DNA from: Pelomyxa schiedti | Taxonomy: Eukaryota; Evosea; Pelobiontida; Pelomyxidae | Direction of reading: 5' to 3' | Assembly (NCBI GenBank): GCA_020536535.1 | Contig: JAHLWZ010000828.1 | Location: 34,799-98,798 of the forward strand | DNA length: 64,000 nucleotides | Shown: positions 22,444 to 33,020 of the stretch, piece by piece | How the letters are laid out: every line of letters begins with the position of its first letter | Numbering within the stretch: position 1 is the stretch's first letter | The notes under the pieces: generated by a model | Told to the model about the DNA's origin: nothing | What the model saw: the letters and a program-made list of their open reading frames with translations, nothing else | Database searches by the model: none | Position numbers and translations under genes: made by a program

Positions 22444-23907
22444 TTAAAGGGGGTCTTCAGCGGGTACTACTTTCCAAGGCTCGGTTTTGACAGAGTCCGG
22501 TTCGCCAACAAAATCGCACCTCACAAAGTGGTCATCCTCAAATGCACCAGGGCAATAAAAGCCACCTACGGGTTGGTTAGGAGGACATGAAGGAAAAAAG
22601 AAACTAAAAGATACCTGATTCGTTTCGTTTGAGGTGTCCAGTCGAACACGTGGGGCAACGGGGAGGCACTCCGTTGAGAAAATTGTAGGCGACACGTCTC
22701 TGCAATTCAGCCTTGGCCCCAGCCACAACACAGTCATTTTCTCTGCATTCGGTTAGTTATTTGTACTGTCGTGGTAGTTATTTGTTAACTGAAGTTTGGC
22801 TTTCAAATCCTTGACAATAAGGCCCTCCAGAAACTTTCTCTGTTCCTTGGATAGCTTTTGCATGGTGCTCTATTTGCTGTGTGAGTTGTAAAATACAAGA
22901 TCTTACACACAGCAGGTGGCTGGAACTCTCGTTTAGCAGCAGCAGATTTACTACAGTACATGAGTGGAAGGCAAATACGAAATCAAGTTACGTTTTCCCG
23001 CGCTTCGAGGCTGGTTTTCGAACTGAGGACGATGAGGAAGATTCGCTATCAGAAGATGATGAAGAGGACACAGGCTTTCTCGTGCGACGAGTAGTAGGCT
23101 TCTTTTTCGGCTGAAGAGACGTTAATAAAAATCTTGTGCCGCACCACGGTACCTTTGAGCTAGAAGAGGATTCACTGTCTGAAGATGAGTCACTGTCTGA
23201 TGAAGATGAGACAGGCTTCTTCTTTGATGCAGTTCTTTTTGTATGTGAACATTTCTACTACAAGTAAACGAATTCATCATTGAGGAACAGAGGGCTGTTG
23301 TGATACTGTATGGGACTCCGAGTCTGAGTCGGACTCTGAGCTTGACGAGGGGGCTGGGCGGCGGCCCCGCTTCTTCGGGAGTGTCTTCTTGGGTTTCTTG
23401 AGTGGAATTAGGCACAGGTATAAAAGCACCAACAGAAGCTATTACATCGTCAGAATCGCTGCCAGAGCTCTCTTCCTTTCCTTTTCCTTTTTTCGACTTG
23501 CCTCCCATTAAATCGGTGAGCATATCTTGTTCAGACTTCTTGAGCTTCTTGAACCCCTCCAAATCGCCAAGACTGGTAAGTTTCACAGAACGGGCACGCT
23601 TATTGGCACCAAAGAAGCACTTAGCGTGGTACCATCTAGTCAGAAGTCAAATTCAAGATAGGTGGGGGAAAAAAAATACTGGGTCATTTCGCCATCACCA
23701 AAAGGACTGGGACCAACTTTCCCGATCCTAAGGGCACCGGAATCGATTGTTTTCTTGCAATTGGTGTCTTTGCATTTTGCGCGTCCAGTCTGCAACAGTC
23801 GTGAGGGATAAGTACGGGATCTTCGGAGGGTTTTTTTTTAAAATGTGACGATCTGGAATAAGTCGCGGTGTACCACATACCGACGCGTGTTCTACCACAA
23901 AAGGCAT
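22444..23907 (-). CDS. PARP-type zinc finger + PADR1 domain protein lacking BRCT, WGR and catalytic domains
   Basis: The ATG at 23907 gives MPFVVEHAS. A GTATGT intron joins it in phase 0 to TGRAKCKDTNCKKTIDSGAL, and later to QWYHAKCFFGANKRARSVKL. Together these form a PARP1-type zinc finger with Cys-Cys-His-Cys ligands (CKDTNC, then WYHAKC), which recognises DNA breaks. Low-complexity exons rich in Ser, Asp, Glu and Lys follow (SSSSESDSDSES; VSSSSSSDSESSSSSS). A PADR1-like region comes last: KLSKEQRKFLEGLIVKDLKA, then RCPTC near 22640 and YCPGAFEDDHFVRCDFVGE. The frame ends with a stop at 22444-22446 straight after PADR1. I find no BRCT, WGR or ADP-ribosyl-transferase sequence downstream, so this protein could bind DNA damage but not make poly(ADP-ribose). 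Confidence 0.8.
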
Positions 23908-24181
23908 TTTGGTTTCTGATTGGTTTGACCAGAAAAATGTTTACGGAAAGCCAAACCTCAGATCTGGGTCAGGATCTTGCACAAATCGCTCTGTCACTTT
24001 GTTGTCACACGTGCACCAACCTTAACGTTACAGAGGAGGGAAAAAGAATTTTGGTTGCCACAACAGATAGAGGAATCACGCCGAAGAGCTGTTGTCCGTT
24101 TTATCGAAAGAACAACGAAAAGAGGCGGAGAGAGAAAAAGCCGAACTACCCGTAACAACAAAAAAAAACCAAAACAAAGTG

Positions 24182-25144
24182 ATGAAGAAACGGGCGTCGT
24201 TCGCCGTCCGCCTACTGGTGTCGTCGGCGCTATTTTTGTTGATGGCCCTCCACGTCGGCCTGGTGGCCGCGTCCTCGTCGTCGTCAGACTCGGACTCTTC
24301 GTCGTCGTTGTCCGAGTCCTCATCGTCGATGTCGTCTTCGTCGGATTCGTCGTCTGGCTCGTCTTCGGCGTCGCGCTCCCTGTCTTCCTCCTCCGACTCG
24401 GTGTCGCGCTCGTCTTCGCGTTCATCGTCGGAATCAGTCTCTACGTCTAGTTCCTCGCGGTCACTCTCTTCCTCAGAGTCCCTGTCATCGTCGGACTCTT
24501 TGTCTGTTTCCAAATCACTGTCTGTATCTGAGTCTGAATCGTCGTCGTCTGATTCACTCTCCTCCTCAGACTCTCTTTCGTCATCACACTCACACTCCCT
24601 GTCAGAGTCAGATTCCCTTTCCTCCTCTCATTCACACTCAATTTCCACCTCCGTGTCAGAGTCTGACTCCACCTCTTCTTCACATTCCACATCCGAATCC
24701 CTCTCAACCTCCAAATCCCACTCCATCTCCACGTCCATCTCCGAGTCCTCCCACTCAATATCCCACTCACTATCCCACTCCGAATCCGAATCCCACTCCC
24801 ACTCCCTTTCTAGATCCACGTCTACCTCCGAATCAGAGTCAGAATCCGAGTCCGAGTCGGAATCCGAATCCGAGTCGGACTCACTGTCTTCATCGCGAGA
24901 TTCCTCCTCCACGTCAGGCCCATCAGGCTCACCAGCATCGCACTCCTCGTCATCCAGCACGTCGTCGTCCTCCAGCTCGAGCAGCTCTGGGCACCATCAC
25001 GAGGCGTGGGTGTGGGCCCTGTTCGGAGTTGGCTGGGGGCTGTTGTTGGCCGGCGTGGTTGTGGCACTGCTGGGGTTCTGCATGGGCCGCGGGGGTGGCT
25101 ACCCGTGGCAGGACAATAGGACTGACTCGCATCTTCGCCCCTGA
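24182..25144 (+). CDS. Serine-rich type I membrane protein (mucin/adhesin-like)
   Basis: A single uninterrupted exon encodes 320 aa. A basic start (MKKRASF) and signal peptide core (RLLVSSALFLLMALHVGLVA) are followed by about 230 residues that are mostly Ser. Asp, Glu, His, Thr and Arg alternate in runs such as SSSDSLSSSDSLSSS, SHSHSLSESDS and ten SE/ESES pairs. A HHHE patch precedes one membrane helix (WALFGVGWGLLLAGVVVALL) and a short basic/Gly cytosolic tail. Ser codons vary freely (TCC, TCG, TCA, TCT), so selection acts on the amino acid, not the repeat DNA. The composition suggests a heavily O-glycosylated, extended surface stalk. No family assignment can be made. Confidence 0.8.
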   Translation: MKKRASFAVRLLVSSALFLLMALHVGLVAASSSSSDSDSSSSLSESSSSMSSSSDSSSGSSSASRSLSSSSDSVSRSSSRSSSESVSTSSSSRSLSSSESLSSSDSLSVSKSLSVSESESSSSDSLSSSDSLSSSHSHSLSESDSLSSSHSHSISTSVSESDSTSSSHSTSESLSTSKSHSISTSISESSHSISHSLSHSESESHSHSLSRSTSTSESESESESESESESESDSLSSSRDSSSTSGPSGSPASHSSSSSTSSSSSSSSSGHHHEAWVWALFGVGWGLLLAGVVVALLGFCMGRGGGYPWQDNRTDSHLRP

Positions 25145-25184
25145 TGTTTTATCTTGTGCTGTTTATTTTAACATTTTTTTTATA

Positions 25185-25190
25185 AATAAA
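25185..25190 (+). terminator. AATAAA polyadenylation signal of the serine-rich membrane protein gene
   Basis: An AATAAA lies 40 nt past the TGA stop (25142-25144) within a T-rich stretch. This is the expected place for a eukaryotic cleavage/polyadenylation signal. Confidence 0.5.
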
Positions 25191-25325
25191 TCCATCTTTT
25201 TTTCCTTGTCACTTTTACACACTACAAACTAGACAATTCCTTTGTGGGTGGGATTTATCCAGCAAAGAACCTTGTGGCTAAAGATGCAGCCCGAATGTAC
25301 CTTAGAAAACCATTAGGATACAAAA

Positions 25326-26799
25326 TTAATCACGACAAGTACTACCATGATATTCCTCTCCTGCACTCAAAATGATCAAGTGGTCATGGTTGTTAAATGT
25401 GTCTGCCAGTCCTGTCATTGGCTCAAAAGCCACTGCACTCTGGCCCCAATTTTGTTTTGACCCTAAAGGTGGTTGACATTTGTACTTGTTGGGAGAATCA
25501 CCAACCTGTGAACAACTGCCACACACGGAAGCTTTGGTCACCCCAAAATGTTATTGTGGTATCTGGAGATTAAGTGAGCAGAGCAAAAAAAATAGATAGA
25601 AACCTGCCAGGGGGTCATAAATGGTGTGCTGTAGTGTATTGCAAACTTGAGCAGACAATTTTGGTTTGTACTCATCATCGTAGTACGTAGGCAGCTCTGA
25701 TGTCCCACCAATTGGGGTCTTCCCGTCAAACAAGTCCCAGGATTCTACCTAATTCTGGTAACAAGAGAAAAATCTAGCTTATGAGACTCACCTGACCTGT
25801 TGGGATTAGGCTGCCGTGTATGGGATCTCCATCACCCATGAGTATGTGGTTCCATTTCGTACATGGGTCTAGTTCAATAACCACTTTGGATACATCGATT
25901 GCCTTTTTCAGTGTTTGTGTTGGTGGTTTGTACTCACAGTTGGCTTACAGGAAAGTAAGGGTGATAACCAAACGACACAGGAAGGGGATCAGCATCCATA
26001 GGGTTGTAGATCTAGATGTGTGAACAGTGGCGTGAAGGGTAAAGTTCCTTACAGTTGCGGAAAGTTGGAACTCTCCAGGTAGAAGGGTGTAGTTTAAATA
26101 AATGTCGACCGGAAAAGGGTATCCCATAGGTTGCTCTTGCCCAGTAAATGAGTACCTGATAGATGTGAGGAGAAAATCAAGGATAAGAATTGAGAACTTG
26201 AGATAGACCCAAGCGCCGGTATCATCGGCATTAGTGGACACCACAGTCAATGTTTTGTTGTTAAGGAACCCATGCAAAGCGCAGCACCTGTCATCGTTGC
26301 ACTCATTCCTTACAAGGTAATATGACTCGTGCTGGAATTCATATGTCCCATTGCTAGTTTTGTGAGGGTCATTGTTGGGGCTTTTTAAAGTGGCACGGCC
26401 TTTCCAGACAAACCAAACCAAACCAAAATTCTGGTAAACACATCATCACAAGCAAGAGAGCATAACCACGCACTCCACTCTATTGGCGAAAGGGGCCAAA
26501 ATAGCGCCCATGTAGTGGTCGTCGCCGACCCTCAGCGCCGTCGCGTTGCCCTCGTGCGTGGCAACGACGTGCTTGACAGTTCCAGCCGCGGTGTCCCACA
26601 GCGCCACGTCCTCGACGACGCCCCCAGACTCCCACACGACCGACACCAACTCCTGTGTCTCCACGTTCCTCATCGTCTTCATCCTCAGCGCGTCGGCACC
26701 GCTCCCCATAACGTCATCGGACACCGAGAACCTAGCACACTCCACTACATCCACAAACAACACCGCGCCTACTACTAAATAGACCGACAGGGGGGTCAT
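25326..26799 (-). CDS. Secreted aldose 1-epimerase (galactose mutarotase-like)
   Basis: The ATG at 26799 starts MTPLSVYLVVGAVLFVDVVE, a signal peptide ending near CARFSV. The first exon holds strands ending MGAILAPFANRVE, the galactose-mutarotase opening (PFANR). Later exons carry GRATLKSPNNDP, CCALHGFLNNK with the expected HG motif, PFPVDIYLNYTL, PVSFGYHPYF with the catalytic-region GxHPYF, and near the end AVAFEPMTGLADTFNNHDH with the catalytic Glu and FNN. The enzyme interconverts alpha and beta anomers of hexoses. Most eukaryotic family members are cytosolic; the leader here plus several NxT/S sites point to a secreted form. The gene has about seven short introns. Confidence 0.85.
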
Positions 26800-26929
26800 T
26801 GTGAAACCCGCCAAAATTTTTAAAAAGATGAAACTATTTAAGGGAAAAATGAAAAAAGTTTGAAACAACTAAAAAAAAACCAAGCACAGAAGAGCCGGCA
26901 GGCAAGCAGCACGGAACTACAAGTGCATA

Positions 26930-27003
26930 TCACATGGAGCAGTGCATTTGGAGCGGTGGTGCATTTGGAGCAGAGTGGCTGCAGTTTGGTGCATTTGAAA
27001 CGA
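26930..27003. repeat. Three imperfect copies of TGCATTTGGAGC in an intergenic region
   Basis: Between the aldose epimerase start (26799) and the Kelch-BTB stop (27087), the plus strand carries the unit GTGCATTTGGAGC at about 26942 and 26959. A diverged copy, GTGCATTTGAAAC, lies at about 26990. The copies are about 17 and 31 bp apart. They sit about 150-200 bp upstream of the epimerase ATG and could be regulatory or simply a degenerate minisatellite. Confidence 0.4.
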
Positions 27004-27086
27004 CATCAACACCACACCATCAAAACCCAGAAGGGAACCGGGGTTCTCACCGTAACATGGTTTTGAGCACAAGGGTTTTTTATTTT

Positions 27087-29675
27087 TCAAATGGAAGAGG
27101 AACAGAGGGAAGTGATCAGGGACTGGAGGGTAGGAGTGGAACTGCGGAACTCGGGGCTGCGATAGACTTGGTGGAAATGAGTGGATATGAAGTGGAGGGT
27201 AGCGGCCTTGAGGGGTAGGGCATCAGTGTCAATTGCCAATTGGAGCAAGTGCACGGCGTTGACAACGTCAATCTGGTGGGTCAGAATCGAAGCACAGGTG
27301 TCCACCGCCTCGCTCAGCATTAGCTGGTTGCCTTTTTTTTGGTTTTAGTTTCTGGAATTGAGGAATTGATGGTGTACACGCATATAGGACTTCTGTTATG
27401 TTCCCTGCGGTAAGTTTATCTCCAAATGTGCCGGTATAGATGAACTCTAGAATCAACCTGAATGTGTTTGCATGATAGCCCTGAAGTTCAATAGTTGTCT
27501 GCGTTATTTCTAATTTGTTTATTGTTGGATGATGTACAAAGCTTATCTTTATTTAGATCGTTTTGAGGGACAAAAAAAAGGGAGAATCGCGGCACTAACC
27601 ATGCATTCCTGAATTCAGCATAGTTGCAAAATAAGGACAGCGGAACGCCAGGATAGACCTATGGCATTCAAATGATTCACCTTCTACAACAAGCGTCAAA
27701 TCACTGTTCTGTGATGTATGAAGAAGTTTTAGTAAGTCCGACTCAACTGGGTCCATGTTTAACAATATACAACTGGTGGCGAAGGTGTCAGAGATTTCAG
27801 GCAGTATGTATGCAGCACCCGCTTCAGTGAGGAATTGTTTTAGCAAGAGGAATTCAGAGTAAGAAAGCGAAGTGGGGAATCTTCCAGTATATATTGCTTC
27901 TACAAGTTTCTGTGCAGCACTACAGGTAAGTTTACTTCCCATGTCCGCTTCATTGGTACTGCGCAGGGACGCTGTTTGTATGCAGGATCGGGTACAGACA
28001 TGAGGGTTCACAGATGCAGACTTGATGTTGCATGTAGACCGTTTTACAAGGGCTATATACAAAAGAGGACAGCGTGAACCAATAATGGCGCTATGAGCAC
28101 TCACTACTCCATCATTTGTATCCAGTAAAAGATCACAAAATATTTTGCTTTCCAGGAGATTGTACATCCATATGGAGGCGGGCCGGTAGCCGACTTGAAT
28201 AAATGGAATATCTCCTTTTATTAAGTCTGTGAGCTATATTTTGTTGATCTGTCTCAGTAAATCACTACCTGTATCAAGGGAGAAACATTTGATTGTCCCT
28301 GCGGGAAATAGCAAAATGGCAAGGTTTGCACTATTTGTTAGACTAAGTGGTGGCTGTGGCGTATTGTCCACTTGTATCTTGCCCGCCCATGACAAACTAA
28401 CTGTTTTCTTGGCCTTGTAAGAGCTGTAAGTATCTTAGTTACCTATATCAAATGTCCAAATGACTGCAGATGTTGCAGCAATCGACTCGAGAAGAAATAA
28501 CCGAGTTCCAACGACAGTTGTGGCATCAGGTATAAATGGTGGAGGTGCGCTTCCATGACACTTGGGGTTCAGCCACTTATTGTCCCCTGCAAAAGTAAGA
28601 GGCATTTGAAAAAAGTAAACTAATTACGTGGTTGATATTCAAACAACTCGTTTGTTATTACCCCTGACGATTCTATCCCCCCTTAATGAAAGTAAGATGT
28701 ATGGGAAAAGGAAGTCATGAAACCAAAAATCCAGCAGGAGTTGCATGCCACTACAGCCGCGTGGCGGTGGCGACCTGGTGGCAAACTACCAGTAGCTGCA
28801 GAGAAATTAGAGTACAAGGTGAATAAGGAGAGTACGTTTAGGGTTTCGCCATATCATCCGGCCAGTGTCGAATATGTATGTATCGTTGCAGCACAACGGT
28901 GTCCTTTTTCCAAGTCCTCCAAACAACATCAGTTCATTTCCAATAGCCGATACAGTGAAGCCACTGCGAGGGAATGGGGCTTGAGGTGTGGACTCAGTTT
29001 TAAGCCAGCTGCTCCACTCTTTGGGAAACATTTTGTCAAACATAGAAAACACAAAAGGTTATGCCTAACCTGTGTCAAAAATGCAAAAAAGCTGGTCAAA
29101 TCCATCATAGTAGAACAGCTTTGCACCAATAGCCGTCAAACAGAAAGCTCCAGGAATGCATTGAACTTGCGGCAAATTTGCCAAAGGGATATCAGTGTGA
29201 TTCCACTCCAAGGATGCTAAAGTTTCAGTGAGAACATGCCACATAAAAACAAAACCCCCATCAAGGGGCCAACTTCAGTTCAGGCACCACTCACCCAAAT
29301 TTAGAGAGCAGACATCCAACCGCCTCCTATCTCTCAAGTGCATTCCCACAGTATGTGCAACCTTGGGGCTGTCAGCCTCCCTCCCACACACAACCACCGT
29401 CGCTACCCTACAAGAGAAAAAACCAAAAGTGTGAGCCACCCAACTCCACCCTGCAACACCCCCCAAGACAACAAAACAAGGCAAGGTGAGGAGGAGCCAC
29501 ACGAATGAGCAAGCAGAGCATGGGGCTCGTGTCCCTCGTCCCTACGCGCACTAGCACTGGGCGACGAGGACTCGCCCCCAACAACAACCAACCCGCACGC
29601 GCAAGTGGCCTTCACAGTTTCCCACTGCCACGTGGCCCGCACCCCCACACAAAGCGGCTCCTCAGCCCCCTGCAT
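27087..29675 (-). CDS. Kelch-BTB-BTB protein (LZTR1-like)
   Basis: The ATG at 29675 opens a Kelch propeller: ATCACGLVVVGGESSSP; LPQVQCIPGAFCLTAIGAKL; GFTVSAIGNELMLFGGLGKR; TGSLPPGRHRHAAVVACNS; PDATTVVGTRLFLLESIAAT. The C-terminal half holds two BTB domains. The first begins KIFCDLLLDTNDGVVSAHSA; the second reads NSDLTLVVEGESFECHRSIL and AFRCPYFATML. BACK-like helices follow (YTGTFGDKLTAGNI; VVNAVHLLQLAIDTDALPL). N-terminal Kelch repeats followed by two BTB-BACK units is the layout of LZTR1, a Cullin-3 adaptor that ubiquitinates Ras-family GTPases. Orthology is inferred from architecture alone. A separate 5' end 59 bp away on the plus strand belongs to the SP-RING gene. Confidence 0.75.
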
Positions 29676-29734
29676 CCGAGTCTCCAGAAAAAACCCAGTA
29701 GATAACAGATCTGTAATTTTCCAAGCCAGGGAGG

Positions 29735-31636
29735 ATGAGGCGCGATGGCGATGCGGCGCAGGCGACGGCGACTGTGCCGCGGGGAGAAGGTGCCTCGGTT
29801 TGGTTCGATGTTATTCTCGCCGTAATCACGCGACGTAGGCTCTGCTGCCTTGGATGTCAATCGGCTCCCTGCTGTCTCCGCCGCTCCTTCGAGTGCAACG
29901 CCTCACGCTAGTCTACAGCAACAGCAGCAACAAATTCAACGGCAGCCACAAGCTTCTGGGGGTGATCAATTGCAGGTGGGATGTGATTTAATTCTTAAAG
30001 GCAGCGTTGCGTCGTTAATTTAGTTACATTTATGAAGGAAATTAACTGTTGATAGGGACAGACCAAGGACACGTGTATGGAACCACCCTGCTTGGAGTAT
30101 GAACTACCCTTTTAATTACAATTAACTTACAGTGTCACTTCTAGGCAAGATAGCGATGATCTGATACCTGGTAATTTTTTTTCCCCTAAAAAGAATTCCA
30201 AACCTTTTCTATAACTTATATTCCCTCTTCAGGAGATTTAATAGTCTCACTTATATGTCCAATTACAAAGCAGCTCATTAAAACTCCTGCTAAGGGACCC
30301 GCCTGCAAGCACATACAAACTTTTGACTATGACTCGTGTGTTTCTACTTTTCAAAGCTCATACAAGCTTCTCAGAGGCCCTCCTTTAAAAAAGTTTCCAA
30401 GTCCTGCGAGGTAAAGAAGTATGTCCGCTTTGCAAGAAACCATGTCCAAAGCTTGAGGTCATCAAAGACGAACGATTTAGTCTCATTCTGGCAACAAGAG
30501 AAAAGAAAGGACTAACTTGCACGACTGTAAGATTTTTGGAGAATGGGGAGTGGATGTTTGATGCCACAGACGGAAATCATGATGCAGAGATCATTGACCT
30601 TTGTGAAATTGAATCCACTCAATCCCTGCACAAAACCACCCATACAACCAATGAGGGCAGTTCAATCGATCAAGTGGGGAAACCTTCTTTAAGAAGAGAA
30701 AACATTTGCTCTGCTGTGTCTGCCACTCAACTTCCTGCCTCTAATAACAGAAAGGAAGCTACATCAAAAGAAAATCCAATTGTCATCACAGATACACCAC
30801 CCCAGCACCAAGATACCACTTTTCCAGATATTCTTGTGCGACATCCCATGCCTCAAACTGTCACTGCGAACACTCAAGGAAATGTCCCATTGAAACAAAT
30901 TGCCCCCACTGGCACTGCCCCTAAAGAAAACAATTTAGTGCATAAACCACTCCTTGCAGATGGCAAACTAAATGGAGATCACTCACACGAAAAGCCACAT
31001 CCCCGAAACAGCAAGATTGACTGCGTCAGTGACAAAAAACCTAGATGCACTTGCTGTATGCCAATCACAAAAACTGCCTGTACTCTGTGTCATGTAGATT
31101 TCTATTGTGAGTGTTCTTTTCTCCGGCATGCTCAGGTAACAAAAGTTCCCATCTCAAATCAACCAAAAAAAAAAAAAAAAAAAAAAAAGAAAGGAGCCAA
31201 GCACAAAAAAGCACTGAATCGACCCTTCAGGGACCGCACAATACAGTACTACATCAAATACCACAAGTATTGTGTGTGCTCTGAATGTAAGTGTGGGTAT
31301 GGCAATCCCTTAGCAACAACACCCATCCCTCCTTCCCCAATGGCCTACCCTGTGATTGCTCCAGCACTCCCGAAAGCAACTCCTCCTGTTCCTCCCTCCA
31401 CTGCAATTCCAGATTCCGCACTCATGCCTCCACCTTCAAAAATTCCAAAGACTACCTCAACGGCAGCAGAGAAAGCAACACCCAACAAAACGACTCCTTG
31501 TGCCTTGCCCGCTGCTAGAAGTGTGTCAGCTCTCACTCCAGTCATTTATGGGGACTTTGAACCACCTCCTCGATTTGTTACTGACTTCATGAGTGAAGAC
31601 GAACACCTCCAGCCCCCAGCCTCATTCCTCTCCTAA
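29735..31636 (+). CDS. SP-RING (MIZ/PIAS/Siz-type) SUMO E3 ligase-like protein
   Basis: Exon 1 starts at 29735 (MRRDGDAAQATATVPRGEG) and joins through a 50-nt intron to SAALDVNRLPAVSAAPSS and a Gln-rich stretch. Near 30240-30480 the SP-RING finger reads LICPITKQLIKTPAKG, ACKHIQTFDYDSC, then CPLCKKPCPKLEVIKDERF. It has the Cys-His-Cys-Cys set used to hold E2-SUMO. The long C-terminal part has a cysteine-rich patch (CTCCMPITKTACTLC; FYCECSFLRH), a Lys run and a Pro-rich region (IPPSPMAYPVIAPALPKATP). No SAP or PINIT domain is recognisable. The Lys run comes from a tract of 24 A's at 31165-31188, which may instead be intronic. Confidence 0.75.
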
Positions 31637-31845
31637 AACACATTTTGCTTTTTTCCAAAAGAAACCAATAGAAACCCACGTCAACTTTTTTTTTGTTCAA
31701 GCAAGTGTAGGAGTAGAAAAATCAAGTTTTTTGGGCTGTAGGACCAAGAAGAGAAGAAAGTTGAGAAAAAGGTGGAAAAAGTCTATCTATCTTTTTTGCC
31801 TTCCAAAAGGTGATCATAGGCAGCAATCATGGAAGCTTAAGGGAA

Positions 31846-32790
31846 TCAGAAGGGGGGGAGGTTGAAGAAGGCAAAATTACCACGAGCTTCATCTCGAACA
31901 TCTTGAATCTTTCTTCCTTTGGTTTCGATTGGTTTGCACACATAGTAATACATCGTTCCGGGGTGCATATCCAAAGTAGAGTCATCGGTCAGATGGCGAA
32001 GTTCCATAGCAACGGGTACTACAGGAACCCCAGCATCACATGCCAACTGACAAGGGTTAGCTGTAATCCAACAGACTAAACACATACCTTGAAAGCTCCG
32101 TCCCTGAATTTGCCAATATGTGGATGATCGTCCTTTTCTGATGCCTCTTGCAAGAAGCGACGTGTTCTGCATGATATCGGTGTACATCAGGAAAACAGAT
32201 ATTAGAGATACCCCTCTGGGAATATGTTCAAAGGAATCCCATTTTTAAGCAATTCTGCACATTTTGCCATAGAAAGCTCGTTCAGTTGTTTGTCTGCCCC
32301 AACGTATACCTTACGAAATAGCAAAGGGGAAATATGAGTGGGTTTGATAGGGAGTAACAAAATTCATACCACGTCCAGAATCAAGCCGGAGAAGTTAAAA
32401 ACAGGAAACCAACGAATTGAGTTCTTAATCATTGCACGCGGTTTGACGCCGAGGTTAAGCAAGTAGCTTCGTGAGGTTGTGTAAGTGCTACTGCAAAAGA
32501 ACTTGATGACAACAAGTCAAGTACCAAAATGCTTGGTCCCACACGGACTGGTGATTGCAAACAATCACGCACGGCACCGGCGAGTCGCTCATGTCGTGAT
32601 CGCTCAGTAGCTTGACAGTCCAAAACCGAGTTACGACAAACTGGCTGAATAACCAGTAGATCCGGTACTCCAGAGATCTCTTCTTGCGATCAAATAACAA
32701 TGTGTACGGTAACACCGCAATCATCGCAATCTGCGTAAGCAACGCGCATCCCACGAAGACGGCACAAAACGCGCAACACATGAGGTTCAT
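31846..32790 (-). CDS. 1-acylglycerol-3-phosphate acyltransferase-like (LPLAT family) membrane enzyme
   Basis: The catalytic block VIVCNHQSVWDQ (NHxxxxD) near 32570 and the second block NIFPEG near 32220 are LPLAT motifs. They are followed by LACDAGVPVVPVAMELRHL. In between sit WFPVFNFSGLILDVVYVGAD and AKCAELLKNGIPL, as in AGPATs. The N-terminus has a hydrophobic segment (MCCAFCAVFVGCALLTQIAM; AVLPYTLL), fitting an ER membrane anchor. The enzyme would acylate lysophosphatidate to phosphatidate. I used the ATG at 32790, but the frame stays open and protein-like up to about 32950 (VSDYLLQQIGTQIPQLIGER). A further 5' exon is therefore likely. Confidence 0.8.
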
Positions 32791-33020
32791 TTTTCCTTGA
32801 ATGAATTTCACCTTTTCGTCCTTGACATGGAAGCCGTCGAGATGAAATGACTGGAGCAGTCTCTCCCCAATCAACTGCGGTATTTGAGTGCCAATCTGCT
32901 GTAATAAGTAATCACTGACGGCTGGGTTTGTATGCGACCACAGAGATGAGTTGTGGTCACTGAGGCTTAAATTAGGCCAAATGCAGATAAAAAGGAAAAA
33001 ACAACCGCAAGCAGGCCAAG

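Noticed and set aside
24076..24960. Long antisense frames full of Asp/Glu (minus strand) opposite the serine-rich gene
   Set aside because: Ser codons TCN/AGY read backwards give GAN-type codons, so these are complements of the Ser repeats. They have no own start context, domain or splice pattern.
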